From Ectothiorhodospira haloalkaliphila ATCC 51935 (GTDB taxonomy: Bacteria; Pseudomonadota; Gammaproteobacteria; Ectothiorhodospirales; Ectothiorhodospiraceae), in NCBI RefSeq assembly GCF_000633935.1, contig NZ_KK214998.1, positions 146,112 to 194,350 of the forward strand: 48,239 nt of DNA, in the 5' to 3' direction. Position numbers and translations under genes: made by a program. The notes below the pieces were generated by a model, which saw only the letters and a list, made by a program, of their open reading frames with translations, made no database searches and was not told the DNA's origin. Position 1 is the stretch's first letter, and the number at the start of each line of letters is the position of its first letter. This document shows positions 23,389-31,540 of this stretch, one piece after another.

Positions 23389-23420
23389 GGGGTGTTTATA
23401 ACCGATGGGCGGGGGAATGT
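23305..23420. repeat. Duplicated ligase 5' end and leader, also at 26444-26560
   Basis: Apart from a few changes the two stretches are the same, from TTTGCCGTA through the start codon to ATAACCGATGGGCGGGGG. After this point the sequences diverge completely into two different toxin-antitoxin modules. Confidence 0.85.
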
Positions 23421-23463
23421 CAGGGGTGGTAGGGTCGTTTGGTGGGTTGCTTATGATGCACGA

Positions 23464-23472
23464 TGCTATACT
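23464..23472 (+). promoter_or_regulatory. Extended -10 element before the Xre/RES pair
   Basis: TG-C-TATACT, 32 bases before the ATG at 23505. No good -35 is at the right distance, which is usual for extended -10 promoters. Confidence 0.4.
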
Positions 23473-23504
23473 CGTCACGTATGCAACCTTCAGGTAAGTA
23501 AACG

Positions 23505-24167
23505 ATGAGCAGGACCGAGATGATGCCGGACCAGGTGCAGCGGGCGGTCGAATTGCTGGAGAGTCTCCCTGAGCCTTATCAGGGTACGGCTGTCTCGCTT
23601 TTGACCCGGCTGGTGGATGACCTTTCGGCGGTGCCGGAGAAACGCGCCCGCCAGGTGTTCGCCGCGCTGGAGAAGCCGGGCATGACGGACTCGGAGGTGT
23701 TTGCGAAGGTGGCTGAGTTGTCCTTCGTCGGTCGCCAGCGTTCGCCCACCTTGCAGGAGAGCCTTCAACTGAGTCACACGCGCTCGCTGCACCAACTGGA
23801 TCGGTTGATGAGTGAGGCCGGGGGCAGTTGCGGCCTTCCGAAGGCGTGTGAGTTGCTGGGAGGTATTTCCCGTCAGGCCCTGGAAGGTCGCATTGAGCGG
23901 GGTACCATCCTTTGGGCGCGAATCGGTGGGGAGCGCAGGTTCCCTCTGGCCCAGTTCGATATCACCAGATCTCGCGTCCATCCTGGCGTTCGGGAAGTGC
24001 TCGGGGAGTTGCGCCATGTGGTGAGTCCCGTGGGGCAGTTGGTGTTCTTTCTGGCTCCGAAGCCAGCCCTGGACGGTCGGCGGCCCATCGATCTGGTTCG
24101 AACCGGTGATCGCATGGATGAGGTGAAGCGGGCGGCGCGTTTGTATCTGGAGCAGTCCGGGATCTGA
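23505..24167 (+). CDS. MbcA/ParS/Xre-type antitoxin of a RES toxin
   Basis: 220 residues from the ATG at 23505. The C-terminal segment GQLVFFLAPKPALDGRRPID followed by LVRTGDRMDEVKRAARLYLE is the antitoxin toxin-binding domain (DUF2384 type). The middle (KACELLGGISRQALEGRIER) reads as a DNA-binding helix-turn-helix. The N-terminal 90 residues are an extra helical region, making this longer than many Xre antitoxins. It is directly followed by the RES-domain gene, whose GTG touches the TGA. The pair occupies the space between a collapsed ligase copy and a broken protease copy. Confidence 0.8.
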   Translation: MSRTEMMPDQVQRAVELLESLPEPYQGTAVSLLTRLVDDLSAVPEKRARQVFAALEKPGMTDSEVFAKVAELSFVGRQRSPTLQESLQLSHTRSLHQLDRLMSEAGGSCGLPKACELLGGISRQALEGRIERGTILWARIGGERRFPLAQFDITRSRVHPGVREVLGELRHVVSPVGQLVFFLAPKPALDGRRPIDLVRTGDRMDEVKRAARLYLEQSGI

Positions 24168-24182
24168 GTGCGGCGACCCGCC

Positions 24183-24842
24183 ATGTCTCGTCCCCCGCTA
24201 CGTTTCCCTTGGGAATGTCACTGGACTGCTCCGGTGCCGACCTGTTATCCAGCGGGTAGCCTGTTTTATCGCGTGCAGGACGCCGAATTTGACGACCCTT
24301 TTCATTTTGGGCGTGATCCCGAGGGAGATCACCGCTGGAATCCCTCTCAGGATGCGCGTCCTCAGTACGGAGTGCTGTATGCAGGGACGACGCCCGAGGC
24401 TGCGATTGTAGAAACCTTGCTCCACGACGAGGGTGGCGGGGTGATTGGGTTGAGTGAGCTCAAGCAGCGTTCCCTTTGGACCTTTTCCACGGGGAAGCCG
24501 CTCTGCCTTGTGGATCTCGCCGGGCCGGCCTTGAAGCGATTGAGGCATGACGGCAAGTTGCTCGTGACCGATCAACTGGATTACCCCCGCGCCTGGTCCC
24601 ATGCGCTCCACGAGGCCTTGCCTGGTGTGCATGGGCTGCTGTTTCCCGCCCGTCCGGCGCCGGAGTATCGATCTGTGGCCTTGTTTGAGAGGAGTGCCGA
24701 TCGGGTCGGGTGCCCGTCATCTCACGAGGTTTCACGGATCAGATTGCTCGACTGGGTGGATCCGCGCACCGGGCGGAACATCATCGACTGGTTGTGGGAT
24801 TTTGGGGTCACGGTTCATGATGATGGCGTGGGCCTTTGGTAG
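24183..24842 (+). CDS. RES-domain toxin (NAD+-degrading family)
   Basis: 219 residues from the ATG at 24183; a GTG at 24168 right after the antitoxin stop would add five residues. RES features: LFYRVQDAEFDDPFHFGRDP (conserved Arg of the R-x-x-x), GVLYAGTTPEAAIVETLLH (Tyr/Glu region) and later YRSVALFE with conserved Ser. RES toxins deplete NAD+ or ADP-ribosylate targets. The order antitoxin then toxin is usual. The conserved Arg-Glu-Ser set appears intact. Confidence 0.87.
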   Translation: MSRPPLRFPWECHWTAPVPTCYPAGSLFYRVQDAEFDDPFHFGRDPEGDHRWNPSQDARPQYGVLYAGTTPEAAIVETLLHDEGGGVIGLSELKQRSLWTFSTGKPLCLVDLAGPALKRLRHDGKLLVTDQLDYPRAWSHALHEALPGVHGLLFPARPAPEYRSVALFERSADRVGCPSSHEVSRIRLLDWVDPRTGRNIIDWLWDFGVTVHDDGVGLW

Positions 24843-24878
24843 CGGATGAAGCGCCCGTCAGGGCGTGGGAGGTTTGGG

Positions 24879-24926
24879 ATGCGTGCGTTGAGTCGGGTGG
24901 GTCTGCTGGGTGTGGCGCTTCGATGA
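24879..24926 (+). pseudogene. Duplicated 5' end of the trypsin-like protease gene
   Basis: The stretch from GCCCGTCAGGGCGTGGGAGG (24853) through ATGCGTGCGTTGAGTCGG is the same as 27315-27358, including ribosome site and start. It then diverges and stops after 15 codons (MRALSRVGLLGVALR). It lies directly after the RES gene, as the intact protease lies after the DUF4160-DUF2442 pair. Confidence 0.85.
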
Positions 24927-24941
24927 ATTTCCACAGGTGTT

Positions 24942-26528
24942 TCAAGCGATGTACTGCCCCGCCAGGGTCTTGCGGTCCAGTTTGCCGTTGGGGTTTCGTG
25001 GCAGGGGGCCCTCGTGGATGTGGATGCTGGCCGGGACCATGTAGGCGGGCATGCGGGTTTTGCATTCACTCAGTAGGGCCTGGGTGTCCACCGGGCTGCC
25101 TTCCGGGGCGGTGACCACCACGGCGATGCTCTGGCCCAGGGTGTCGTCGGGGACGCCGAAGGCCACGCACTCGCCCACCTGGCGGGTGGCATAGAGGATT
25201 TCTTCCACCTCGGTGGGGCTCACCCGGTAGCCGGAGGTCTTGATCATCTCGTCGCGCCGACCGATGAAATAGAGATACCCTTCTTCGTCGTATTTGACCG
25301 TGTCGCCGGAGAAGACGGCAATCTCGGGCAGGACAAGGCCGGACTGGCGGCCGGGGGCCAGGGTCGGCAGGGGCTTGAAGTGGTGGGCGGTCTTGTCGGG
25401 ATCGTTCCAGTAGCCCTGGGCCACCAGGGCGCCGCGCTGCACCAGTTCGCCGGGTTCGTGGGGGGCACAGGGGCTGCCGTCTTCGCGCAGCACCAGGACT
25501 TCGGCGTTGGGGATGGCCTTGCCGATGGAATCGGGGCGGTTGTCCACTTCTTCCGGGGGCAGGTAGGTGGCGCGGAAGGCTTCGGTGAGGCCATACATCA
25601 GATAAGGGCGTGTACGCGGCAGGTGTTCGCGCAGGCGGTTGAGGGTTTCGCGGGGCATGCGTCCCCCGGTGTTGGCGATGTAGCGCAGGTGCGCGTCGAT
25701 GCCTTCGGGCCATTCCAGTTGGGTGAGCTGGATCCACAGGGGGGGCACGGCGGTGAGGCCGGTGATCCTCTCCCGGGCGAGGGTCTTGATCACGTCCCGG
25801 GGCAGCAGATAGTTGAGCAGCACGACGCGGGCGCCGCTGTGGAAGGCGGTGGTCAGTTGCGAGAACCCGGCGTCGAAGGACAGGGGCAGGGCGGCCAGCA
25901 GGCTGTCGTCGGCGCGGTTTTCCAGGTACTGGGCCACGCTCTTGGCGCCCATGACCATGTTGCGATGGGAGAGCACCACGCCCTTGGGGCCGCCGGTGCT
26001 GCCGGAGGTGTAGAGGATGGCGGCGATGTCGGTGTCGATGACGCGCGGTGGTGGGGCTGCGGGAGCGTCGGTCAGCGATGCCCAGCCATGAACGGCGGCT
26101 CCGGGGAGGGTGTGTTCGTCCGCGGGGGTGTCGGTAAGGATGATATGGCGCAGGTCGTGGCAGTGTTCCAGGGCTTCCTTCAGGGCATTGAAGCGGGCCG
26201 GGGAGGTGACCAGTACGCGCACGTTGCAGTGTCGCAGGATGTAGGCCACCTGGTCGGCCTTGAGCACCGGGTTGACGGGGACGAATACCCCGCCGGCGGC
26301 GCTGGTGCCAAAGATGGCACTCACCGTTTCCAGCCGCTTTTCCAGGAAGATGCCCACCCGTTCGCCCCGTTCCAGTCCCAATGCTTGAAGCCCATGGGCG
26401 AAGCTTTGTGCCGCTTGTGTGGCGGTGGCGTAGTCCTGCGTGTGTTTGCCGTAGGTGACCGCCGGCGCGTCGGGCGTGCGGTGGGCGGAGGCCTGCAGGA
26501 GCTGGTGGAGGAGGTAGGTGTTGTCCAT
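24942..26528 (-). CDS. Exosortase-A-system-associated AMP-forming acyl-CoA ligase
   Basis: 528 residues from the ATG at 26528. An ANL-superfamily adenylating enzyme: P-loop-like LYTSGSTGGPKGVVLSHRN, then YLMYGLTEAF, GDTVKYDEEGYLYFIGRRDE (ATP-binding Asp and hinge) and the C-terminal catalytic Lys in NPNGKLDRKTLAG. This is the ligase branch that accompanies exosortase A and the PLP decarboxylase. It should activate a carboxylate as an AMP-ester and transfer it to a thiol or amine; the substrate is not known. The N-terminus (MDNTYLLHQLLQASAHRTPD) is the same as that of the collapsed copy at 23266. It faces the protease gene with a TA pair between them. Confidence 0.9.
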   Translation of the reverse strand: MDNTYLLHQLLQASAHRTPDAPAVTYGKHTQDYATATQAAQSFAHGLQALGLERGERVGIFLEKRLETVSAIFGTSAAGGVFVPVNPVLKADQVAYILRHCNVRVLVTSPARFNALKEALEHCHDLRHIILTDTPADEHTLPGAAVHGWASLTDAPAAPPPRVIDTDIAAILYTSGSTGGPKGVVLSHRNMVMGAKSVAQYLENRADDSLLAALPLSFDAGFSQLTTAFHSGARVVLLNYLLPRDVIKTLARERITGLTAVPPLWIQLTQLEWPEGIDAHLRYIANTGGRMPRETLNRLREHLPRTRPYLMYGLTEAFRATYLPPEEVDNRPDSIGKAIPNAEVLVLREDGSPCAPHEPGELVQRGALVAQGYWNDPDKTAHHFKPLPTLAPGRQSGLVLPEIAVFSGDTVKYDEEGYLYFIGRRDEMIKTSGYRVSPTEVEEILYATRQVGECVAFGVPDDTLGQSIAVVVTAPEGSPVDTQALLSECKTRMPAYMVPASIHIHEGPLPRNPNGKLDRKTLAGQYIA

Positions 26529-26611
26529 GGGGTGTTTATAACCGATGGGCGGGGGGTGTGTCAGCGTGTGGCTTAAATCCTATCCGCTTAGGTTTATGCT
26601 AGTCTTGGCGT

Positions 26612-26860
26612 ATGCCCACCGTCTTGCGTTTTGATGGTCTACGAGTTGTGATTTATCCGGCGGACCACAGGCCTGCCCATGTGCACGTCATCGGCTCTCA
26701 GGGAGAGGCCGTGTTCGTGCTTGGGTGCTCGGGTGGTTATACAGAGCTGAGGGAAAATCATGGTTTTCCCGGCCATGAGGTCAGGCGTATCAGCAAGGTA
26801 CTGGATCAGCACAAAGAGGCCCTGTGTGGCCAGTGGAGGCAAATTCATGGTGATGACTGA
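26612..26860 (+). CDS. DUF4160 protein (putative toxin-antitoxin component)
   Basis: 82 residues from the ATG at 26612. MPTVLRFDGLRVVIYPADHR, then PAHVHVIG, then a C-terminal GFPGHEVRRISKVLDQHKEA is the DUF4160 pattern (PF13711). These genes are usually paired with DUF2442 genes, as here, and are regarded as likely toxin-antitoxin pairs; the activity is not established. Its 3' end overlaps the next gene by 14 bases. Confidence 0.88.
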   Translation: MPTVLRFDGLRVVIYPADHRPAHVHVIGSQGEAVFVLGCSGGYTELRENHGFPGHEVRRISKVLDQHKEALCGQWRQIHGDD

Positions 26861-27254
26861 CCAGGACATCGAGCAGGCCAACGGCAGGATGACCGCGCTT
26901 CGGCAGACCGGTCATGCCGTGATGGCCCGCTACGACGAACAGCGCGATCGAGTCATTGTTTCACTGCAAACTGGCGTCGAAATCACTTTCCCCCCGCATT
27001 TGGCCGAGGGATTGTCCGGCGCGACGGCGGAGGCGTTGAGTGAGATAGAGATTACTCCGTCCGGTTTGGGGCTGCATTGGCCCCGATTGGACGCGGATGT
27101 CTACGTGCCTTCCATCCTGCAAGGCGTATTCGGATCCCGTCGGTGGATGGCTCAGCAGTTAGGGGCGCAGGGGGGAAAGGCCCGCACGGATCGCAAAGCC
27201 AGCACTTCAAGGGAAAACGGAAAGCTTGGTGGGCGGCCCCGTAAACATGCTTGA
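26847..27254 (+). CDS. DUF2442 protein (partner of DUF4160)
   Basis: 135 residues from the ATG at 26847 (another ATG at 26853). The core VSLQTGVEITFPPHLAEGLS, then EIEITPSGLGLHWPRLDADV and YVPSILQGVFG is the DUF2442 fold. The C-terminal tail is rich in Gly, Lys and Arg (GGKARTDRKASTSRENGKLG), suggesting nucleic-acid contact; it reads as the DNA-binding or antitoxin side of the pair. The stop is 87 bases before the protease start. Confidence 0.85.
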   Translation: MVMTDQDIEQANGRMTALRQTGHAVMARYDEQRDRVIVSLQTGVEITFPPHLAEGLSGATAEALSEIEITPSGLGLHWPRLDADVYVPSILQGVFGSRRWMAQQLGAQGGKARTDRKASTSRENGKLGGRPRKHA

Positions 27255-27340
27255 AGACTCGGAGCTCAGCGTGTGGAGAGGCTTCAGGTCGTTTCGTTAA
27301 GCAGACGGACATTTGCCCGTCAGGGCGTGGGAGGTTTGGG

Positions 27341-28123
27341 ATGCGTGCGTTGAGTCGGATTGGTTTAGGGGTGGTGTTGTTTTGGGCGCTTTGGTGGGTG
27401 CCGCTGGCGTCGGTGGGGGCTTCAGAGCTGGCGGATACCATCGAGAAGATCAAGCCGTCGGTGGTGGGGGTGGGGACGTTTCAGCCTACGCGCTCGCCCC
27501 GGGCGCAGTTGCTGGGTACCGGGTTCGTGGTGGGGGATGGGCGGCATGTGATCACCAATGATCATGTGATTCCGCACATGCTGGATTCTGAAAATCGGGA
27601 GCATCTGGCCATCTTCATTCCCGGGCGGGGGGATTCGGGAGAGATGCGCCAGGCGCGGCGGGTGGCCTCCGATCCCCTGCGGGATCTGACCTTGCTGCGC
27701 TTTGAGGGGCGCGGGTTGCCGGCGCTGCGGGTGGGGGATTCCGACCGGTTGCGAGAGGGTGAGACCGTGGCCTTGACCGGTTTTCCCATTGGTGCGGTGC
27801 TGGGGCTGGTGCCGGCGACCCACACGGGGATCGTTTCGGCCATCACGCCCATTGCCATGCCCGTGCGTTCCACCCAGAACCTGGATCCGGCCATGATCCG
27901 TCGGTTGCGGGATCCTTACACCGTGTTTCAGCTGGATGCCACGGCCTACCCCGGGAACAGCGGCAGTCCTCTGTATCGGCCGCAGACGGGTGAGGTGATC
28001 GGGGTGCTGAATATGGTGTTCGTGAAGGAGGGGCGTGAGCGGGCGCTGGATCGGCCCAGTGGGATCAGTTATGCCATCCCGGGGAATTATGTGCGGGAGT
28101 TGTTGCGGGAGGCGGGGCTTTAA
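27341..28123 (+). CDS. Secreted trypsin-like serine protease (S1C/DegP-like, no PDZ)
   Basis: 260 residues from the ATG at 27341, set by GGGAGG. The signal peptide is MRALSRIGLGVVLFWALWWV with cleavage near VGASE. The triad is His in VITNDHVIPH, Asp in DPLRDLTLLRFEG and Ser in AYPGNSGSPLY. No PDZ domain follows, so it is shorter than DegP. It should act in the periplasm. Trypsin-like proteins of this length occur near polysaccharide/exosortase genes; a role in processing is inference. Its 5' end is duplicated at 24853-24926. Confidence 0.88.
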   Translation: MRALSRIGLGVVLFWALWWVPLASVGASELADTIEKIKPSVVGVGTFQPTRSPRAQLLGTGFVVGDGRHVITNDHVIPHMLDSENREHLAIFIPGRGDSGEMRQARRVASDPLRDLTLLRFEGRGLPALRVGDSDRLREGETVALTGFPIGAVLGLVPATHTGIVSAITPIAMPVRSTQNLDPAMIRRLRDPYTVFQLDATAYPGNSGSPLYRPQTGEVIGVLNMVFVKEGRERALDRPSGISYAIPGNYVRELLREAGL

Positions 28124-28132
28124 CGTGCCCGT

Positions 28133-28150
28133 TCGCTGGCCTGCCAGCGA
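28133..28150 (+). terminator. Stem after the protease gene
   Basis: TCGCTGGC/GCCAGCGA stem (8 bp), 10 bases after the protease stop, without a clear T-run. It may be a transcript-end structure between convergent genes. Confidence 0.35.
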
Positions 28151-28207
28151 GGGGGGCGGAGCGCGACCACATTGCCGGCTTGTGGCATGCGCCCGCCCGC
28201 GAAGGGC

Positions 28208-28408
28208 TCAGAACGACCGCATCACCAGCACCTGCACCTTGAACAGCACGGCCGCCACCATGAGGGCAACGCCGCCGGTGAGGACCACCAGGAGTTCCAG
28301 ACCCATCAAATAGTATTCGCCCATGAACCAGGTGCCGCCCACGGCGGCGCAGACGATGAGGCCGGCCAGCCCGATGAGGGTGCCCAGGATGTTGAGAAGT
28401 GTATCCAT
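28208..28408 (-). CDS. Small two-helix membrane protein, unknown
   Basis: 66 residues from the ATG at 28408. Two hydrophobic helices (LLNILGTLIGLAGLIVCAAV and LMGLELLVVLTGGVALMVAA) are separated by a short GEYY turn and closed by a basic end VLVMRSF. No family is recognised. It lies downstream of galE on the same strand with a 127-base gap. Confidence 0.6.
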   Translation of the reverse strand: MDTLLNILGTLIGLAGLIVCAAVGGTWFMGEYYLMGLELLVVLTGGVALMVAAVLFKVQVLVMRSF

Positions 28409-28535
28409 GGTGTGGTGATCCCCGTTATTGGTTGTTGGTGTCGTGGCTATGGTAGGGGCTTTTCGTGAGGCAGGCCCGCCCTCGCAAGCGGGGAATGGGG
28501 AAAAGCTGACTCAGGTCAGGCACCGGGGCATGGGA

Positions 28536-29522
28536 TTATCGGTCGGCCAGTTTGCGCTCCCATTCCAGTGAGGTGCGCACGATGAATTCCAGGTCATCGT
28601 GCTGCGGTTCCCAGCCCAGCACCGCGCGGATGCGCTCGGCGGCGGCCACCAGGCTTGGGGGGTCGCCGGCGCGGCGGGGCTCTTCGCGGATGTCCAGGGG
28701 CTTGCCGTTGAGCCGTTGCACCGTATCCAGCACCTGGCGCACGCTCAGGCCGTGGCCGTAGCCCACGTTGAAGGTGTCGGAGGCGCCGCCGCCGCGCAGG
28801 TAATCCAGGGCCTTGAGATGGGCGGCGGCCAGATCCGTCACGTGGATGTAGTCGCGCACGCCGGTGCCATCGGGGGTGGGATAGTCGGTGCCGAACACGG
28901 AGATATGAGAACGCTTGCCCACCGCCGCCTCGCAGGCCACCTTGATGAGCAGGGTGGCCTTTTCCGTGGACTGGCCGATGCGCCCTTCCGGGTCGGAGCC
29001 GGCCACGTTGAAGTAGCGCAGCGCTACATGACGCATCGGGCTGGCGGTGGACAGGTCCCTGAGCATCCATTCGCTCATGAGTTTCGAGGTGCCGTAGGGG
29101 TTGATGGGGGCGTTGGGGGTGTCTTCCCGGGCGACGCCGTCGGTGGGGATGCCGTAGACGGCGGCGGTGGAGGAGAAGACGAAGTGCTTGATGCCGGCCT
29201 CCTGGCAGCATTGCAGAAGGTTGCGGGTGCCGCAGGTGTTGTTGCGGTAGTACTTGAGTGGGTCGGCCACGGATTCCGGCACGATGGTGTGGGCGGCAAA
29301 GTGCATCACCGTGTCGATGTCGTGTTCGCGCAGCAGGCTGGACACCAGGGGGGTGTCGGCCATGTCGCCGATGATGAGGTCGGACTGGATGACGGACTCG
29401 GCAAAGCCGGTGGAGAGGTTGTCCAGGACAACGACGCGCTCACCGGCCTCGGCAAGCATGAGGGCCACGTGGGCGCCGATGTAGCCGGCGCCGCCGGTGA
29501 CGAGGATGCCTTTTTTTTCCAT
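28536..29522 (-). CDS. galE: UDP-glucose 4-epimerase
   Basis: 328 residues from the ATG at 29522. Short-chain dehydrogenase features: NAD-binding VTGGAGYIGAHVA, HFAAHTIVPESV, FSSTAAVYG, catalytic Tyr-x-x-x-Lys in NPYGTSKLMSE, and the epimerase segment RYFNVAGSDPEGRIG. GVRDYIHVTDLAAAHLKAL is typical of GalE. It interconverts UDP-glucose and UDP-galactose in the cytoplasm to feed polysaccharide synthesis. Codons 2-4 are an A8 run just after the start, a possible slippage site. It is five bases downstream of the UDP-sugar dehydrogenase and surely co-transcribed with it. Confidence 0.94.
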   Translation of the reverse strand: MEKKGILVTGGAGYIGAHVALMLAEAGERVVVLDNLSTGFAESVIQSDLIIGDMADTPLVSSLLREHDIDTVMHFAAHTIVPESVADPLKYYRNNTCGTRNLLQCCQEAGIKHFVFSSTAAVYGIPTDGVAREDTPNAPINPYGTSKLMSEWMLRDLSTASPMRHVALRYFNVAGSDPEGRIGQSTEKATLLIKVACEAAVGKRSHISVFGTDYPTPDGTGVRDYIHVTDLAAAHLKALDYLRGGGASDTFNVGYGHGLSVRQVLDTVQRLNGKPLDIREEPRRAGDPPSLVAAAERIRAVLGWEPQHDDLEFIVRTSLEWERKLADR

Positions 29523-29527
29523 GTGGT

Positions 29528-30859
29528 TCAGCCCTTTCTCCCGCGCCCGATGGCATAGTAAGCAAAACCCATGTCTTCCATGTGCTTGGGCTCGTACAGG
29601 TTGCGGCCGTCGAAGATGGCCGGTTCCTTGAGCTGCTTGCGGATCAACTCGAAATCCGGGCTGCGGAAGACATTCCATTCGGTGACGATGGCCAGGGCGT
29701 CGGCGCCTTCCAGGGTTTGCTCGTGGTGATCGCACAGCACCAGGTCGTCGCGCTGGCCATAGATGCGGGTGCATTCTTCCATGGCCACCGGGTCGTGGGC
29801 GCGCACCCGGGCGCCGGCGGCCCACAGGGCCTCCATGAGCATGCGGCTGGAGGCCTCGCGCATGTCGTCGGTGTTGGGCTTGAAGGCCAGGCCCCACAGG
29901 GCGATGGTGCGACCCTTGAGGTCGCCGTTGAAGTGGGTGTGAATCTTCTGGAACAGGCGCTCTTTCTGGCGTTCGTTCACGTCCTCCACGGCGGTGAGCA
30001 GTTGGGCCTTGAAACCCACCTGGCGGGCAGTGCGCTCCAGGGCCTTCACGTCCTTGGGGAAGCACGAGCCACCATAGCCGCAGCCGGGGTAGATGAAGTG
30101 GTAGCCAATGCGTGGGTCGGAGCCGATCCCCTGGCGCACGTGCTCGATGTCGGCGTCCAGGGCCTCGGCCAGGTTGGCCAGCTCGTTCATGAAGCTGATC
30201 TTGGTGGCCAGCATGGCGTTAGCGGCGTACTTGGTCAGCTCTGCGGAGCGGATGTCCATGACCATGACCCGGTCATGATTGCGGTTGAAGGGGCCGTAGA
30301 GCGCACGCATCAGCTCGCCGGTGCGTGGGTTGTCGGTGCCGACGATGATGCGGTCGGGCTTCATGAAGTCATCCACCGCGGCGCCTTCCTTGAGGAATTC
30401 CGGATTGGAAACCACGTCGAAGTCGATCTGCGCGTTGCGACCCTGCAGGGTGGTGGCCATGGCCTCGTGCACCTTGTCGGAGGTGCCGACGGGGACGGTG
30501 GATTTGGTCACCACGGTACGGTATTCATCCATATGCTCGGCCACGGTGCGGGCCACCGCCAGCACATGACTCAGGTCCGCGGAGCCGTCCTCGTCCGGGG
30601 GGGTGCCCACGGCGATGAACTGGAACAGGCCGTGACGCACGCCCTCGGCGGCGTCGGTGGTGAATGCCAGGCGGCCTGACTGCACGTTATCGGCCACCAT
30701 GTCCTCCAGGCCCGGCTCGTAGATGGGGATCTCGCCCCGGTTGAGGCGGGCGATCTTGTCCTGATCGATGTCCACGCACAGGACCTGGTTGCCCACTTCC
30801 GCCAGGCAGGCGCCCGTAACCAGGCCCACGTAGCCGGATCCGTAGATGGTGACCTTCAT
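29528..30859 (-). CDS. ugd: UDP-glucose 6-dehydrogenase (UDP-/GDP-sugar dehydrogenase family)
   Basis: 443 residues from the ATG at 30859, with AGAGGA upstream. The Rossmann start [50 protein letters not shown], the catalytic Cys in [12 protein letters not shown] and [15 protein letters not shown] are all present. The enzyme oxidises the C6 of UDP-glucose to UDP-glucuronate with two NAD+. GDP-mannose dehydrogenases are close relatives, so the substrate is likely but not proven; the galE partner favours UDP-glucose. It makes the uronic-acid donor for the neighbouring polysaccharide genes. Confidence 0.93.
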   Translation of the reverse strand: MKVTIYGSGYVGLVTGACLAEVGNQVLCVDIDQDKIARLNRGEIPIYEPGLEDMVADNVQSGRLAFTTDAAEGVRHGLFQFIAVGTPPDEDGSADLSHVLAVARTVAEHMDEYRTVVTKSTVPVGTSDKVHEAMATTLQGRNAQIDFDVVSNPEFLKEGAAVDDFMKPDRIIVGTDNPRTGELMRALYGPFNRNHDRVMVMDIRSAELTKYAANAMLATKISFMNELANLAEALDADIEHVRQGIGSDPRIGYHFIYPGCGYGGSCFPKDVKALERTARQVGFKAQLLTAVEDVNERQKERLFQKIHTHFNGDLKGRTIALWGLAFKPNTDDMREASSRMLMEALWAAGARVRAHDPVAMEECTRIYGQRDDLVLCDHHEQTLEGADALAIVTEWNVFRSPDFELIRKQLKEPAIFDGRNLYEPKHMEDMGFAYYAIGRGRKG

Positions 30860-30957
30860 TGGTGTGAAATCCTCTGGTTCGTTCCGAGATGGTGGATGGT
30901 TGTCAGTCCGGGATCGTAGCAAAAGCCCGTGTCATGATCATTAAGCGCAAAAGGTGG

Positions 30958-30986
30958 TTGACAGGCGGGGGCTGGATAAGAATAAT
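30958..30986 (+). promoter_or_regulatory. Sigma-70 promoter of the tRNA-tufB region
   Basis: Perfect -35 TTGACA, 17-base spacer, then AATAAT (five of six -10 consensus). The tRNA-Tyr starts 16 bases after it. The spacer is GC-rich and a G/C-rich discriminator follows, as expected for stringently controlled tRNA genes. Confidence 0.8.
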
Positions 30987-31002
30987 ACCGGCCTTCGCAT
31001 CT

Positions 31003-31087
<85 letters not shown>

Positions 31088-31279
31088 GATTCAGTACGGC
31101 GTCGATCACGGCCCACAGCAAGGGCTTTCATCGGCGGCGTTGCAATATGGCGGTTTTGGGTTTTGAGCGTTATGCTTGCAGGGTTGGCTTCCCGGGCCCC
31201 ATCGCATCGGCTGGTTGGCCGGGGGCTGAGCGGCCAGGTTCGGATGGCTCAGGGTAGCGCATCCGGGGCGGCGGTTTTT

Positions 31280-31353
31280 GCGGGTGTAGTTCAACGGTAG
31301 AACCTCAGCCTTCCAAGCTGATGATGTGGGTTCGATTCCCATCACCCGCTCCA
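31280..31353 (+). tRNA. tRNA-Gly (TCC)
   Basis: Acceptor GCGGGTG/CACCCGC, anticodon TCC in CAGCCTTCCAAGCTG, GGTTCGATTCC T-arm, TCCA end encoded. The 190 bases between it and tRNA-Tyr contain no gene. Confidence 0.97.
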
Positions 31354-31399
31354 GTTCGAGTAGAAGTTTCGGCAGCGCTTGGCGCGCCTTTGTGTTTTT

Positions 31400-31475
<76 letters not shown>

Positions 31476-31540
31476 TCTTTCAGTACAGTGCTGGGCTCTC
31501 AAGGCCCTGTTAAGTAGAACATCAGCCGGGGTGCTAGACC

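Noticed and set aside
25380-26576. Plus-strand frame of 398 codons opposite the acyl-CoA ligase
   Set aside because: Composition is Gly/Val/His-rich antisense sequence; the minus strand encodes a complete ANL enzyme.
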